64,000 bases of DNA from positions 992,001 to 1,056,000 of the forward strand of contig CM000689.1 in NCBI GenBank assembly GCA_000149225.2. Reading direction: 5' to 3'. A model generated the notes under the pieces. That model saw only the letters and a program-made list of their open reading frames with translations. It was not told the DNA's origin and searched no databases. Shown here piece by piece: positions 30,989 to 40,160 of the stretch (positions are counted from its first letter, which is position 1; every line of letters begins with the position of its first letter). The stretch is from Lachancea kluyveri NRRL Y-12651. Its lineage: Eukaryota; Ascomycota; Saccharomycetes; Saccharomycetales; Saccharomycetaceae. The translations under genes and the position numbers were made by a program.

Positions 30989-32749
30989 TCATGCTGCTAT
31001 AAATTTCTCATACAGAGGTGCTTTGGCAGCGACGCTTATCTCACCAAAAGTGGTTTCCTGATCCAGATCAACACAATCGGCAGTGGCCAGAGTTAGCATT
31101 TCGAAAAAGGCCTTACTAGCCTGGCTTTTAGTAATGCTCTCCTGCTCAGAATGTTGAGCGCTCATAATACGATCGAAGCTGATGGATTCGTTGTCAATAA
31201 AGTGCGTCCTAAGTTGCTCAGCCATGACGACCGTAGACTTAGACGCGGTTTCCCCAGAAGACAATTGGATCTTCTGTGATTGTGGAAGCTGCTTGATAGG
31301 AGACGAATAAGCATCCTCCTCAATATGTGAATATTCATGCATATCGGTCGACATAGCTGCAGTTCCCTCAGCAAAATTGTCTTGGGGGAACTCGTTGAAT
31401 TCATATGAATCACCATGTTCGATATTAATCAAGTCTTCGCCCTGGGCGAAGATATCAGAGTTATGAATTGAGCTTTCACCCAAGTTTAATGAGATATCTA
31501 GTTGCAACTCTTCATCATCCGCAGCTCTCTCTTGAAGTGGCGTAATTCTCTGTCTTTTGATTTTTTCATATGGCAGGAAATTAGTGGAGATTGACTCTGG
31601 CAAAAAATCCATACTTTCGCCAATCTGTACCCACAGTCTCTTGTTGTTGCTTATAGGTATACGGTCACTCTTAGACCCAAGCTCGGCAACTGCGTCCAAG
31701 TTTTGAGACGTACCTTTAATATCCTGATCTTTTAGTTCAGATTCATTATCCAAGACAATTGGTTTCGTATTCGTAATAGCAGAGTTTCTTCTACGCCTTA
31801 CAGGTGTTCTCATCTGTTGCGTTTCCTCTTGCAAGTTTTCTTGTTGGTGTGATTGTTCGTGCGAATTCTTGTCTAATTCCAAGTCAAAATCAAACGTAGT
31901 TTCCGGTAGGACATCATCATGCACAGCACGTCTACCAAGCTCGACAGAGTTATCAGACCCATCGTCACTATCATGAGTATGTTCGTCTTGCGGAGGGAGT
32001 TGGTCGTTGCCTTCACTCACTCCTAGATCCCAGTCGATATGCCCATCATCATCGGGAAAGTCTTCATCCATATGGTCCCTGACAGTACTAGACCTTCCTG
32101 CGGCAGTATTTAAAGAAATGTTTGTGCCTTCACCCCAAGATTTGGATTGACCGTCGCCAAGATCGAAATTTAAATCCAAAGTCGAATGTTGTTCTAGATC
32201 GTCATCGGGTGCAAATCTCCTACCCAATTCTAAGGATCTGTCCATCGCAGCAGCACCTTGAACATGTCTTTCCATTGACTGCTCACCACCCATGAATCCT
32301 TCTGGGATATTAGTTTCTTCTAAAAACTCCAAGCCTGGGGTAACTAAGACATCTTTCTCAGTCACAGCATCTTGCAAAATTAGCTGATCAAGCCTAGCAA
32401 CAGTGTTAGCTTGAATAGTAGCAAATTTATTACCAACTTGAAATATGGATTTGATTCTATGCAAAGTGTCTGCAATGTCTTCTAGAAGGCAGGATGTTTT
32501 CTTGGAGAAAATACGGACTACACCTGTCAGTAGCTGACCGGAGACGCGTAATGTGATGGGTTCGACGTTTTGATCGTCGAGAGAACATCCTGCTGCTCTA
32601 GCAATTGCATTAACAGAACTGACAATATCCGTCTGTAGTGAAACATTTTTGGACAAGGAACTGGTCATATTAGAGGCCAGCCATACCTGGGCTAATGGCC
32701 CCTCTTTTGTCGTAAGTTGTATATGTGTAGGAGTAACTTCTTGAGCCAT
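30989..32749 (-). CDS. MCD1: Cohesin kleisin subunit (Scc1/Rad21)
   Basis: Mcd1 closes the cohesin ring by bridging Smc1 and Smc3. The N-terminal Rad21/Rec8 domain (GPLAQVWLASNM, ITLRVSGQLLTGVVRIFSKK) and the C-terminal winged helix (KAFFEMLTLATADCVDL, KAPLYEKFIAA) are both intact. Two separase-type sites are visible, SLELGRR at 172-178 and SVELGRR at 268-274, at positions equivalent to those cut by Esp1 in S. cerevisiae. The product is 586 residues against 566. The promoter carries three SCB-like repeats. The order NHP10-MCD1-ATP16-MED2-PTC1-RPT2 is that of S. cerevisiae chromosome IV, with UTP20 inserted from the sister region. Confidence 0.95.
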   Translation of the reverse strand: MAQEVTPTHIQLTTKEGPLAQVWLASNMTSSLSKNVSLQTDIVSSVNAIARAAGCSLDDQNVEPITLRVSGQLLTGVVRIFSKKTSCLLEDIADTLHRIKSIFQVGNKFATIQANTVARLDQLILQDAVTEKDVLVTPGLEFLEETNIPEGFMGGEQSMERHVQGAAAMDRSLELGRRFAPDDDLEQHSTLDLNFDLGDGQSKSWGEGTNISLNTAAGRSSTVRDHMDEDFPDDDGHIDWDLGVSEGNDQLPPQDEHTHDSDDGSDNSVELGRRAVHDDVLPETTFDFDLELDKNSHEQSHQQENLQEETQQMRTPVRRRRNSAITNTKPIVLDNESELKDQDIKGTSQNLDAVAELGSKSDRIPISNNKRLWVQIGESMDFLPESISTNFLPYEKIKRQRITPLQERAADDEELQLDISLNLGESSIHNSDIFAQGEDLINIEHGDSYEFNEFPQDNFAEGTAAMSTDMHEYSHIEEDAYSSPIKQLPQSQKIQLSSGETASKSTVVMAEQLRTHFIDNESISFDRIMSAQHSEQESITKSQASKAFFEMLTLATADCVDLDQETTFGEISVAAKAPLYEKFIAA

Positions 32750-32921
32750 TGTTGATTATTAGCCAATTGTAAAGCAAATTAGAATATTATATAGTAGCTA
32801 CTCGAAAGAGAGGAAGGATAAAATAAGAGAGATGGGAAAGAAGCGAGAGAATTCAATTGAAGAGCATAATTCTCGAGACCCAGTTTTTTTTTTTTTGTTG
32901 TCCTAACTACAAAAATAATTG

Positions 32922-32961
32922 TTTCGCGTGCTTTTTTTTTTTTTGTTTCGCGTGTTTCGCG
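32922..32961 (-). promoter_or_regulatory. SCB-type (CGCGAAA) repeats in the MCD1 promoter
   Basis: CGCGAAA occurs three times on the minus strand (32922-32928, 32946-32952, 32955-32961), with a fourth partial copy at 32962-32967. They lie about 170-220 bp upstream of MCD1. CRCGAAA is the Swi4/SBF site; MBF prefers ACGCGT, which I do not see in this promoter. G1/S timing is inferred. The rest of 32750-33307 shows no gene. Confidence 0.7.
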
Positions 32962-33307
32962 TTCGCGTCTCTACAGCGGATGCCCATTTGGCATCGTAAA
33001 TTCCGGCACGTGATTAAAGTAATCATATACGGAACCAGCAGTATAAAACATGGAGTGAACGGAGTACGCACTGCTAAAAAAGATCATAGTCATTAGTTTA
33101 CATACCTGTACTTACAACAGCGTATATATAAGGTTGGTTGTTGTGTATACATCGAACACATGTTTCTTTTCATCGGGCTTCTCATTCTAATAGATCTGGT
33201 TGAATATGAAAAAATAAACTGGATAAAATCACAAGGAAAGTAGAACAAAAACGATAAAACTCCTGCCGTTCTATATAGTCCCATTCCTATGCTTGGATTT
33301 TTTTGTC

Positions 33308-33784
33308 TCATTTCAAAGCTGCTTGTAAGGCTTCCAAGACTTCAACTTGGATGGCAGCTTCAGCAGCAACCTTTTCGTCAGCAGAAGAAGTATTTTTGTT
33401 GGCTTCAGCTAACAAAGATCTGACATTTTCTTGGGAGAATTTCTCTAATGGGAATGCCTCCACTGAGGTGATAGACAAAGTGGAGTCTGGCTGAACAGTA
33501 GCAAAACCACCAGAAACAAAGTACTTCTTGGAGGAGCCTTGTTCAAAGACTTCAACAACACCTGGTGCCAATTGCTCGACGGTAGGAACGTGGTTAGCCA
33601 AAACACCGATTTGACCAGATTGAGCTGGTAAGTTGACCTGGGTGACCTTGGAACCAGCAAATAAAGTTTCATGTGGAAGGGCGAATTGCAACTTCAAAAA
33701 GTCACCAGTAGCTTCAGCATAAGTACGCTTGGTAACAGTAACGGCAGATCTAGCCAAAGTTCTAGCGGAGGTCAAACGGAACAT
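33308..33784 (-). CDS. ATP16: ATP synthase delta subunit, mitochondrial
   Basis: Atp16 is the delta subunit of the central stalk of F1Fo ATP synthase (epsilon in bacteria). The 158-residue product has a basic mitochondrial presequence (MFRLTSARTLARSAVTVTKR). It is followed by the beta-sandwich LKLQFALPHETLFAGSKVTQVNLPAQSGQIGVLANHVPTVEQL and a C-terminal helical hairpin ending in AAIQVEVLEALQAALK. Length equals the family norm (160). It is divergent from MED2 across 338 bp. Confidence 0.97.
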   Translation of the reverse strand: MFRLTSARTLARSAVTVTKRTYAEATGDFLKLQFALPHETLFAGSKVTQVNLPAQSGQIGVLANHVPTVEQLAPGVVEVFEQGSSKKYFVSGGFATVQPDSTLSITSVEAFPLEKFSQENVRSLLAEANKNTSSADEKVAAEAAIQVEVLEALQAALK

Positions 33785-34122
33785 TGATAATTAATTTCGT
33801 GAGTGCTTATGGCTTTCTTCACTATGCGTTAAGAGATCGCTTTAGGTCCTACATAGAGCCCCTGTTATTCAAGGAAAAATTTTCCCAGCTAAGAGTGTAT
33901 GTTCGGGTAACAACAGTAAAATCACAGAAAATGCTGTAGCACCACTTTTGAAGCGATTTCATTGGTCTAGCATGAAGCATGGTGCATACTCGTGACCTGG
34001 CAACATAGATTTTGGGCTACGGATAGTGCCATTATATGTAGAGCAAAGGTAGCATTACTTGATGAACCTTAGATAAAACAATACATATCCCGGGGTACAG
34101 GTATAACGTCAAAGAGGTTCTG

Positions 34123-35109
34123 ATGGTCACGAAAACGGAAATTAAGGGTGGGAAGGGCTCACACAATAACAAGCTAACTCAGTGTTTTGATGATATAATG
34201 AAGGTTGCAGCTGAGATGCTCGTTCAACAACAGCTGAAAACAATAAAGCTAGATCCACGAACAACACATGGGTTTACGCAAACACAGTACAGGTCTTTGA
34301 GGGATAAAGTTCACTTATTTCACTCGATAATGGATGATCTGGATTCAACATTAACAACTAGCTCAGAATATCTTGATACTGTGACACAATCCGCTGTGGA
34401 GAAAAAGAAACTACTACAGCAACAACAAGAAGAAGAAGAAGCTGCTAGGAGAAAACAACTGCAGGAGGAAGAGGAAGAAAAGAGGAGAAAACAAGAACAA
34501 CAGCTTCAGAAAAATACCCCCACTGAACCACAACAGAGGCTGAATCAAACACCAATAGATTTAACTGCTCCTACTCCAGGCTCTTTACTAAACGATTTCG
34601 ATAGTAACACTAATGAAAACGGTAGCGCCAGTAACTTTGCTTCCGAGTTCAGCAACTTGAACGATATGGACTTGTCAATGTTTGGTGGTATTGAGCAGGA
34701 TGACTTTAACATGAATGACTTCAACACCACGTCTGCTACAAGTAACATATCGCGTAATAATGCTAGTAGTGCCTCAAACGCCAGTATGCGTACTGCCAAC
34801 AACATGAATGACGACAGAAATAATGCTGATAAGAGCAGCTCCGATGGTAATGGCATTAGTAATAACAGCATTACCAATAATAGTAATGGGAGTAACAACA
34901 ATAACAATAGTATAAACAATACTGGCAATAGCGACAACGGAAAAAACAACAGCAATAACAATTCAAATGTTAGTAACGACAGTACTAATAACAATGGCAA
35001 TAACAATCCAGATAGTTATTTAACATTAAATGACTTTAACGACCTCGGCATTGACTGGAATGCAACAGGTGACCCTGGGGATTTGGACATCAACGACTTT
35101 AACATATAA
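34123..35109 (+). CDS. MED2: Mediator tail subunit Med2
   Basis: Med2 is part of the Mediator tail module (with Med3 and Med15) that contacts activators such as Gal4 and Gcn4. The N-terminal helix NKLTQCFDDIMKVAAEMLVQQQ and the motif at the very C-terminus (YLTLNDFNDLGIDW, then LDINDFNI) match S. cerevisiae Med2. Between them lie a glutamine/glutamate coiled stretch and a long asparagine/serine-rich region coded by AAY repeats. The product is 328 residues, about 100 shorter than in S. cerevisiae, mainly in the asparagine region. It ends 62 bp from the convergent PTC1. Confidence 0.93.
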   Translation: MVTKTEIKGGKGSHNNKLTQCFDDIMKVAAEMLVQQQLKTIKLDPRTTHGFTQTQYRSLRDKVHLFHSIMDDLDSTLTTSSEYLDTVTQSAVEKKKLLQQQQEEEEAARRKQLQEEEEEKRRKQEQQLQKNTPTEPQQRLNQTPIDLTAPTPGSLLNDFDSNTNENGSASNFASEFSNLNDMDLSMFGGIEQDDFNMNDFNTTSATSNISRNNASSASNASMRTANNMNDDRNNADKSSSDGNGISNNSITNNSNGSNNNNNSINNTGNSDNGKNNSNNNSNVSNDSTNNNGNNNPDSYLTLNDFNDLGIDWNATGDPGDLDINDFNI

Positions 35110-35171
35110 GTTGTACTATAAGAGAGTTCGATTTACGTAATATACATAAAGTTTAATGCAGATACCAATAA

Positions 35172-36056
35172 CTAGGAGTCATTATCAATGAAAATCACCA
35201 TTACTGTAACATTATCTGTGGTGCCGTTTTCCAAGGCATGTCTGACCAAAGTTTTTGCCGCCTCATTGGAATTGTCCATATCCTTGATCATTTCGCATGC
35301 CTCCTGATCATCAATAACATCCCACAAACCATCACAAGCCAGTATTAAAAAGCGGTCATCCGTGGTAATCTCGACGCTCGTGGTGAAGGGATTCCCAACA
35401 ACTAAGCTATCAAAAAACTTATCTCCTAACGACCTTGTGACTGCCAGCATACCATTTACTCGGCTTTTCATAATTAGTCCTCCAGCCTGCTCAACTCTTT
35501 GCATTTCAATGCTATCAGACGCCTTATGATCGTATGTCAACCTTACACTATGCCCATTTCTGAATAGTACTATTCTTGTATCACCAACATTGGCTGTGTA
35601 AAGCATCCTTTTATGTTGATACAAGTCTATCAGCTCACTCGGTAGGTTATCTGGAACTTCCCAACGCAATATACCTACTGCTGCAGTACAGCCACTATTA
35701 CCTTCCAACTGAGAATTAATGTGCTTGTCGGCATACACAAAGGAATCATTCAATACATCTCTAACGTCCTTATTTTCATCTTCCAAAATCTTTTTTTCTA
35801 TAATTGAATGTAAGTTAGAACCACACCATTTTGACGCTTGATTACCAGCGTGCCCATCGAAAATCGCAAAATAGCCCCAATCCAACCTAGAGGCAAAGTT
35901 CTCTACGTAAGTGTGAACATCTTCCATCGTTCTACGGAAATTCGCATTCTTATTTTCAGCCACACCTACACTATACGATAGTTGATACATTGGTATTTTG
36001 TCCTTTCTACTAGTGCTTTGTTCTAATTGGCTTTGCTCTTGTTTTTGGTCACTCAT
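35172..36056 (-). CDS. PTC1: Type 2C protein phosphatase
   Basis: Ptc1 is a PP2C Ser/Thr phosphatase that dephosphorylates Hog1 and other kinases. The metal-binding motifs are intact: RRTMEDVHTY, GYFAIFDGHAG, GNSGCTAAVGILRW, YTANVGDTRIVLFR, GLIMKSRVNGMLAVTRSLGD, LILACDGLWDVIDDQ and the final GTTDNVTVMVIFID. The product is 294 residues against 281, the extra being a glutamine/serine-rich N-terminus. The 296 bp between its start and the RPT2 stop hold no clear gene. Confidence 0.96.
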   Translation of the reverse strand: MSDQKQEQSQLEQSTSRKDKIPMYQLSYSVGVAENKNANFRRTMEDVHTYVENFASRLDWGYFAIFDGHAGNQASKWCGSNLHSIIEKKILEDENKDVRDVLNDSFVYADKHINSQLEGNSGCTAAVGILRWEVPDNLPSELIDLYQHKRMLYTANVGDTRIVLFRNGHSVRLTYDHKASDSIEMQRVEQAGGLIMKSRVNGMLAVTRSLGDKFFDSLVVGNPFTTSVEITTDDRFLILACDGLWDVIDDQEACEMIKDMDNSNEAAKTLVRHALENGTTDNVTVMVIFIDNDS

Positions 36057-36352
36057 TAATTTAAATTTTCAGCAAACACCTATCTAAAAGATAAAAAAAG
36101 GAAATGAAATGGACGACAGCAAAACACCAGTCTATCTTAAGTCAATAGTGACAGGAACCTCAAATTTGTTATAGACTATACTTTCGGATGACTAGTCGAA
36201 TTGCGGCTTCTTGTTTTCTCTTTCATCCTGTGCTTCTAGATTCCTCCTTCTTCTGGTACTCATTTTTTCACTTCTTTTTATAACAGGCCGTTGTTTACTT
36301 CGTGTATAAAGATATATTTACACCGCACGTTAGACTAGTGTAATAAAAAAAA

Positions 36353-37736
36353 CTACAAATACAAACTTTCCAGGTTTTCTTCGACTTTGTTCTTCATGAC
36401 ACGTTCTTTCGCTTGTTTGAAATCTTCTGCTGTAACTTGCATCCTCCTTTCTCTCAACGCTAGTAAACCTGCTTCTGTACACATAGCCTTGATGTCAGCT
36501 CCAGAGAGGTCATCCTTTGAGGTAACTAAATTCTCCAAGTCTATGTCTCCGCTCAAGTTCATCTTAGATGTATGAATTCCCAAGATTTTCCTCTTTGTCG
36601 AAATATCCGGATTTTCAAAGAGAATTTTACGGTCGATTCTACCAGGTCTAATTAAGGCGGGGTCTAAACTTTCAATTTTATTTGTAGCCATGATCACTTT
36701 AACGTCGCCTCTATCATCAAAACCGTCTAACTGGTTTAGTAATTCTAACATTGTTCTTTGGATTTCCCTTTCACCACCACTGTTAGAATCATACCTTTTG
36801 GTACCAATTGCATCGATTTCATCAATGAAGACTATACTAGGTGCATTTTCAGCTGCAACTTTGAAAATTTGTCTACAAAGCCTTGGACCGTCACCCAAAT
36901 ATTTTTGAATTAATTCTGAACCCACAATTCTTAAAAATGTGGCGGAGGTTTGATTGGCAACCGCCTTAGCTAATAAGGTCTTACCGGTACCAGGTGCACC
37001 GTACAAAATCACACCCTTTGGTGGTTTAATCCCCATTTCCTCATATAGTTCTGGATGCGTTAGCGGTAATTCGACCGCCTCCTTGATTTCTTGGATTTGA
37101 GCTTCCAAACCACCAATATCACTATACGATTCAGTGGGCGACTTGTCAATCTTCATAACAGAAACCATTGGGTCGGCATCATCTTGTAAAACACCAACGA
37201 TAGACATTGTCTTGTGGTGTAATAAAACCGAGCAGCCAGGTTCCAACATTTCTTTGTCAACAAATGATAAAATGGAGACGTAGAAGTCTGGCGTTGTTGG
37301 ACTGGTAACGATGGCGTGATCATCATCAATGATTTCCTCCAAAGTTCCAACAGATAGTGGAGAGCCACGGATTTCTTCCAATTGCTTTTTCTCTTCTTCC
37401 TGTTTCTTTTCAAAAGGTTTCAAAATTTCTGCGTTAGAGACAAACTCTTCTTCTAACAGTAAATGATCCTTAATTCTTTCCATTCTCAACAATTTCAATC
37501 TGCAGCGTGTACTCGGAGTAACTGTAGGCAACTTTTCAGCGGTGGCTGGCCCCTTTCTCTTCTTGCGACCTATTTTGGATTGAACTGGCGGCTCATACTT
37601 TGGCTTTTGCTTGTCTTTCTTTTTGTCTTTACCTTGTCCGTAAGTAGAAGCTCCTTGTCCCTGTAAAATAAGGAAAATATTGTTAGTATTATCGAAAGTG
37701 AAATGGGCGAGTAATAGAAATCATCTAACGTACCAT
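36353..37736 (-). CDS. RPT2: 26S proteasome regulatory ATPase Rpt2, one intron
   Basis: Rpt2 is an AAA ATPase of the 19S base that opens the 20S gate. Exon 1 is just the ATG (37736-37734), and exon 2 (37660-36353) begins [18 protein letters not shown], giving 436 residues (437 in S. cerevisiae). This restores the MGQG myristoylation start known for Rpt2. The AAA domain has Walker A GAPGTGKT, Walker [12 protein letters not shown], the pore loop and the arginine fingers in IRPGRIDRK. The C-terminus is LESLYL, ending in the HbYX-type gate-opening motif. The 73-bp intron (37733-37661) has GTACGT, TACTAAC and TACAG. A PACE element lies upstream. As I remember it, the S. cerevisiae gene lacks an intron. 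Confidence 0.95.
37661..37733 (-). other. RPT2: Intron of RPT2, directly after the start codon
   Basis: On the minus strand the ATG is followed at once by GTACGT. The branch site TACTAAC is at 37688-37682 and the acceptor TACAG ends at 37661. Without splicing the conserved MGQG N-terminus would be lost. Confidence 0.92.
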
Positions 37737-37819
37737 TTTTGCTGAGGCTATATGTCCAGTGTGCTTTACTATCTATATCTGGTATGGGGCATAGATGAAT
37801 CCCCTCGCCTGCTCTTTTT

Positions 37820-37828
37820 TTTGCCACC
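37820..37828 (-). promoter_or_regulatory. PACE element (Rpn4 site) of RPT2
   Basis: The minus strand reads GGTGGCAAA, the exact proteasome-associated control element bound by Rpn4, 84 bp upstream of the RPT2 ATG and in the same orientation. Confidence 0.9.
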
Positions 37829-38107
37829 GTTGACGAAAGACGAACTTCCAAACAAATACGTACCAAATTACTTCCATGGATCTGACAGTATGAACATACG
37901 GATGAACAAACAGAAAACTTCCACCGTGAGCATAGGTATGCGTGGGGAAATGCAAAGGCAACCGTAATTTGCAACAAAATTATTACTTGTGTTTGGCAGA
38001 TACCATAACTAATGATGGTGTATGATGTCGTCTAAATTATTCCCAAGTACTTTTTCAGCACCTGAAAAAGCGGCGTCCGTATAGCATCTCTGGTCTCAGC
38101 TTCCTCC

Positions 38108-38411
38108 TGTTGGAACGAAATGCAACTATCGACCATCGACTAGTATTCGTGTTACTAGTATATTATCACACACGGTGTTATAAGGTGACATAAAGAATGA
38201 GAAACAGTCATCTAAATTAGTGGAAGCTGAAACGCAAGGATTGATAATGTAATAGGATAATGAACCAAAACATATAAAAGGAAAGAGAATATACGAATAA
38301 TTGTATATAGAGTTATCGATTCCTTTTCTGGATTCCTAGAAAGACGAGGAGAACTTCTAGTATAACCATATACCAATTATTATAGCCTTAATCAAAAATG
38401 GAATCTCAACA
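38108..38411 (+). mobile_element. Fossil Ty1/copia-type LTR (delta-like)
   Basis: This is a 304-bp LTR with the TGTTGGAA start, TCAACA end and long stretches nearly identical in layout to the S. cerevisiae Ty1/Ty2 delta (for example GTGGAAGCTGAAACGCAAGG). A few dozen bases of adjoining internal-type sequence follow it. The rest of the element is missing, so it is a broken relic, probably moderately young given the similarity to its partner at 39279. Confidence 0.9.
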
Positions 38412-39278
38412 ATTGTCCCAATTTTCACCTAAATCTCACCTCCTTTATTTACAGGCCCACTTTCTGTCCAAATTTAAGCACGTTCCATTAAAATTACTCT
38501 TTCTTATTTACTGTTCTTATTATTTATGATGGTTAATACTTTTTATCGACCCCAAGACTTTCTTTGTGACAAACTCTTCGAAAAATTAATTGTTGTACAA
38601 AACAAAGTTATGCTCTCCTCCAGAAAATACGATACGATATACCTGGAATATACTGGCATTTTTGATGAGATAGTTTTCTACAGACCGATATTTACGTCGG
38701 CCTGCCAAATTCCCCGACAGAGTAGGAACCGATTTATATTTCGGATATAACATTTAATCTTAACTCTCTATGTAGTATCGGATAATTAACTGAGTTATTA
38801 GTGTTTGAGTAATATCTAGCGATTATTCAATCATCTGATGGTAGCAAAAATGAGCAGGTCATCGATCCCATGACTAGAAGCATAACGGGTTTAAAAAAAA
38901 TACGGCTAGTTCAGAGGCACGAACCAAAAAAGATATCTATCATAGATAGGGATAGGGAGTAGAAAAATATCGACAAATTGGAAGGCACGAATAATTCTAC
39001 TATTGGCTGTGTACCGAGTAAGAAGTCTGCATTGCCATTTTTTGTAGTGCGAAATCCTTGGCCAGCAGACGGTTACCAGCTTTGCGCCTTGGATTGCTCC
39101 TTAGACTATTAATTCTTGACTAATTTTTTTCCATGATCTTATTCTGTCTATACCCGAGATCCCTCTACGATGGCTATCTCAACCCTATTTATACTCTTCT
39201 GGATCAGCTCAGTTTCCAGCCTTCAGCTAATTAGTATTCTAGCTTTGGATATGAGAAATAGGTGAATATTGGGACAAT
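38412..39278. other. Spacer between the two inverted LTRs
   Basis: About 870 bp with no recognisable gene. Short stretches next to each LTR look like the beginning of the internal region of the same element family. The middle shows no family I recognise. Confidence 0.5.
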
Positions 39279-39573
39279 TGTTGAGATTCCATTTGTGGTT
39301 AAGGCTATAATAATTGGTATATGGTTATACTAGAAGTTCTCCTCATCTTTCTAGGAATCCAGAAAAGAGAGTCGATAACTTTATATACAAATATTCTTCC
39401 TTTTATATGTTTCTGGTTCATTATCCTATTACATTATCAATCCTTGCGTTTCAGCTTCCACTAATTTAGATGACTGTTTCTCTTTCTTCATGTCACCTTA
39501 TAATACCGTGTATGATAATATACTAGTAACACGAATACTAGTCGATGTTCGATAGTTGTATTTCGTTCCAACA
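39279..39573 (-). mobile_element. Fossil Ty1/copia-type LTR, inverted relative to the first
   Basis: This is a 295-bp delta-like LTR on the minus strand, clearly the same family as 38108-38411. It is also followed by a short piece of internal-type sequence pointing towards the first copy. The outermost 15 bp of the LTR are repeated at 39576-39590, which suggests one element end inserted next to another or a local duplication. It is broken, with no coding part left. Confidence 0.9.
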
Positions 39574-39765
39574 CGTATTTCGTTCCAACAAGATACTATC
39601 CGATAATACGGTGGGCTCTAGGGACTACCCATTGCTTGTTCTATCAAACGGTTAATGCGCTACTATCATTGATAGGATGACGATCTTTTATTCGATTCTT
39701 ATGCCAACTTCAAGTAGACTGTCCTCTGATATGATACACTTACTTCGCAAGGTCTCTTGAAATAC

Positions 39766-39873
39766 GGCAATTTGGCCGAGTGGTTAAGGCGTGAGATTAG
39801 AATCTCGTATGAGTTTCGACTTATAACCATCTCTTGGGCTCTGCCCGCGCAGGTTCGAATCCTGCAGTTGTCG
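39766..39873 (+). tRNA. tRNA-Ser(AGA) with a 26-nt intron
   Basis: The sequence matches yeast tRNA-Ser(AGA). The acceptor strand GGCAATT pairs with AGTTGTC. The D-arm is GCCGAGTGGTTAAGGC, the variable arm TGGGCTCTGCCCG and the T-arm GCAGGTTCGAATCCTGC. The anticodon AGA is at 39799-39801. The anticodon stem and 7-base loop only form if 39803-39828 is removed as an intron after position 37, leaving 82 nt, the family length. The intron begins TCT, which can pair with the anticodon as in other yeast tRNA introns. The 27-43 pair is a T-T mismatch. A T5 run at about 39882 would end Pol III transcription. The fossil LTRs lie just upstream, the preferred Ty1 location. Confidence 0.93.
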
Positions 39874-40160
39874 TTATTTCCTTTTTGCATTTCAACTGCG
39901 AAGAAAGCAGTAACACCTACAATGGCACAAACAGTTTACAGCAAATCCAAGAATGTCCCTTCATGGAGCCACACATTACACACTTCAGTGTTCAAGAATC
40001 TCGAACACTTTATCAGTCCAAAAGATTTTCGCGAAATCTCTACGGCATAGAGGCTAAGACGGAATATATGAATTGAAAAAAGGGTCATTAAAAGAGGGTT
40101 TATTGTTATTAAAGCACAGCAGATACTATTTTAAAATACCGGTAATTGGTTTAAATCATC

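Noticed and set aside
34850-35010. Repeat array within MED2
   Set aside because: It is the asparagine/serine-rich coding region of MED2, common in yeast Mediator subunits.
36192-36263. 23-codon minus-strand frame (MSTRRRRNLEAQ...) upstream of PTC1
   Set aside because: Too short to judge; it could be an upstream frame of PTC1 or chance.
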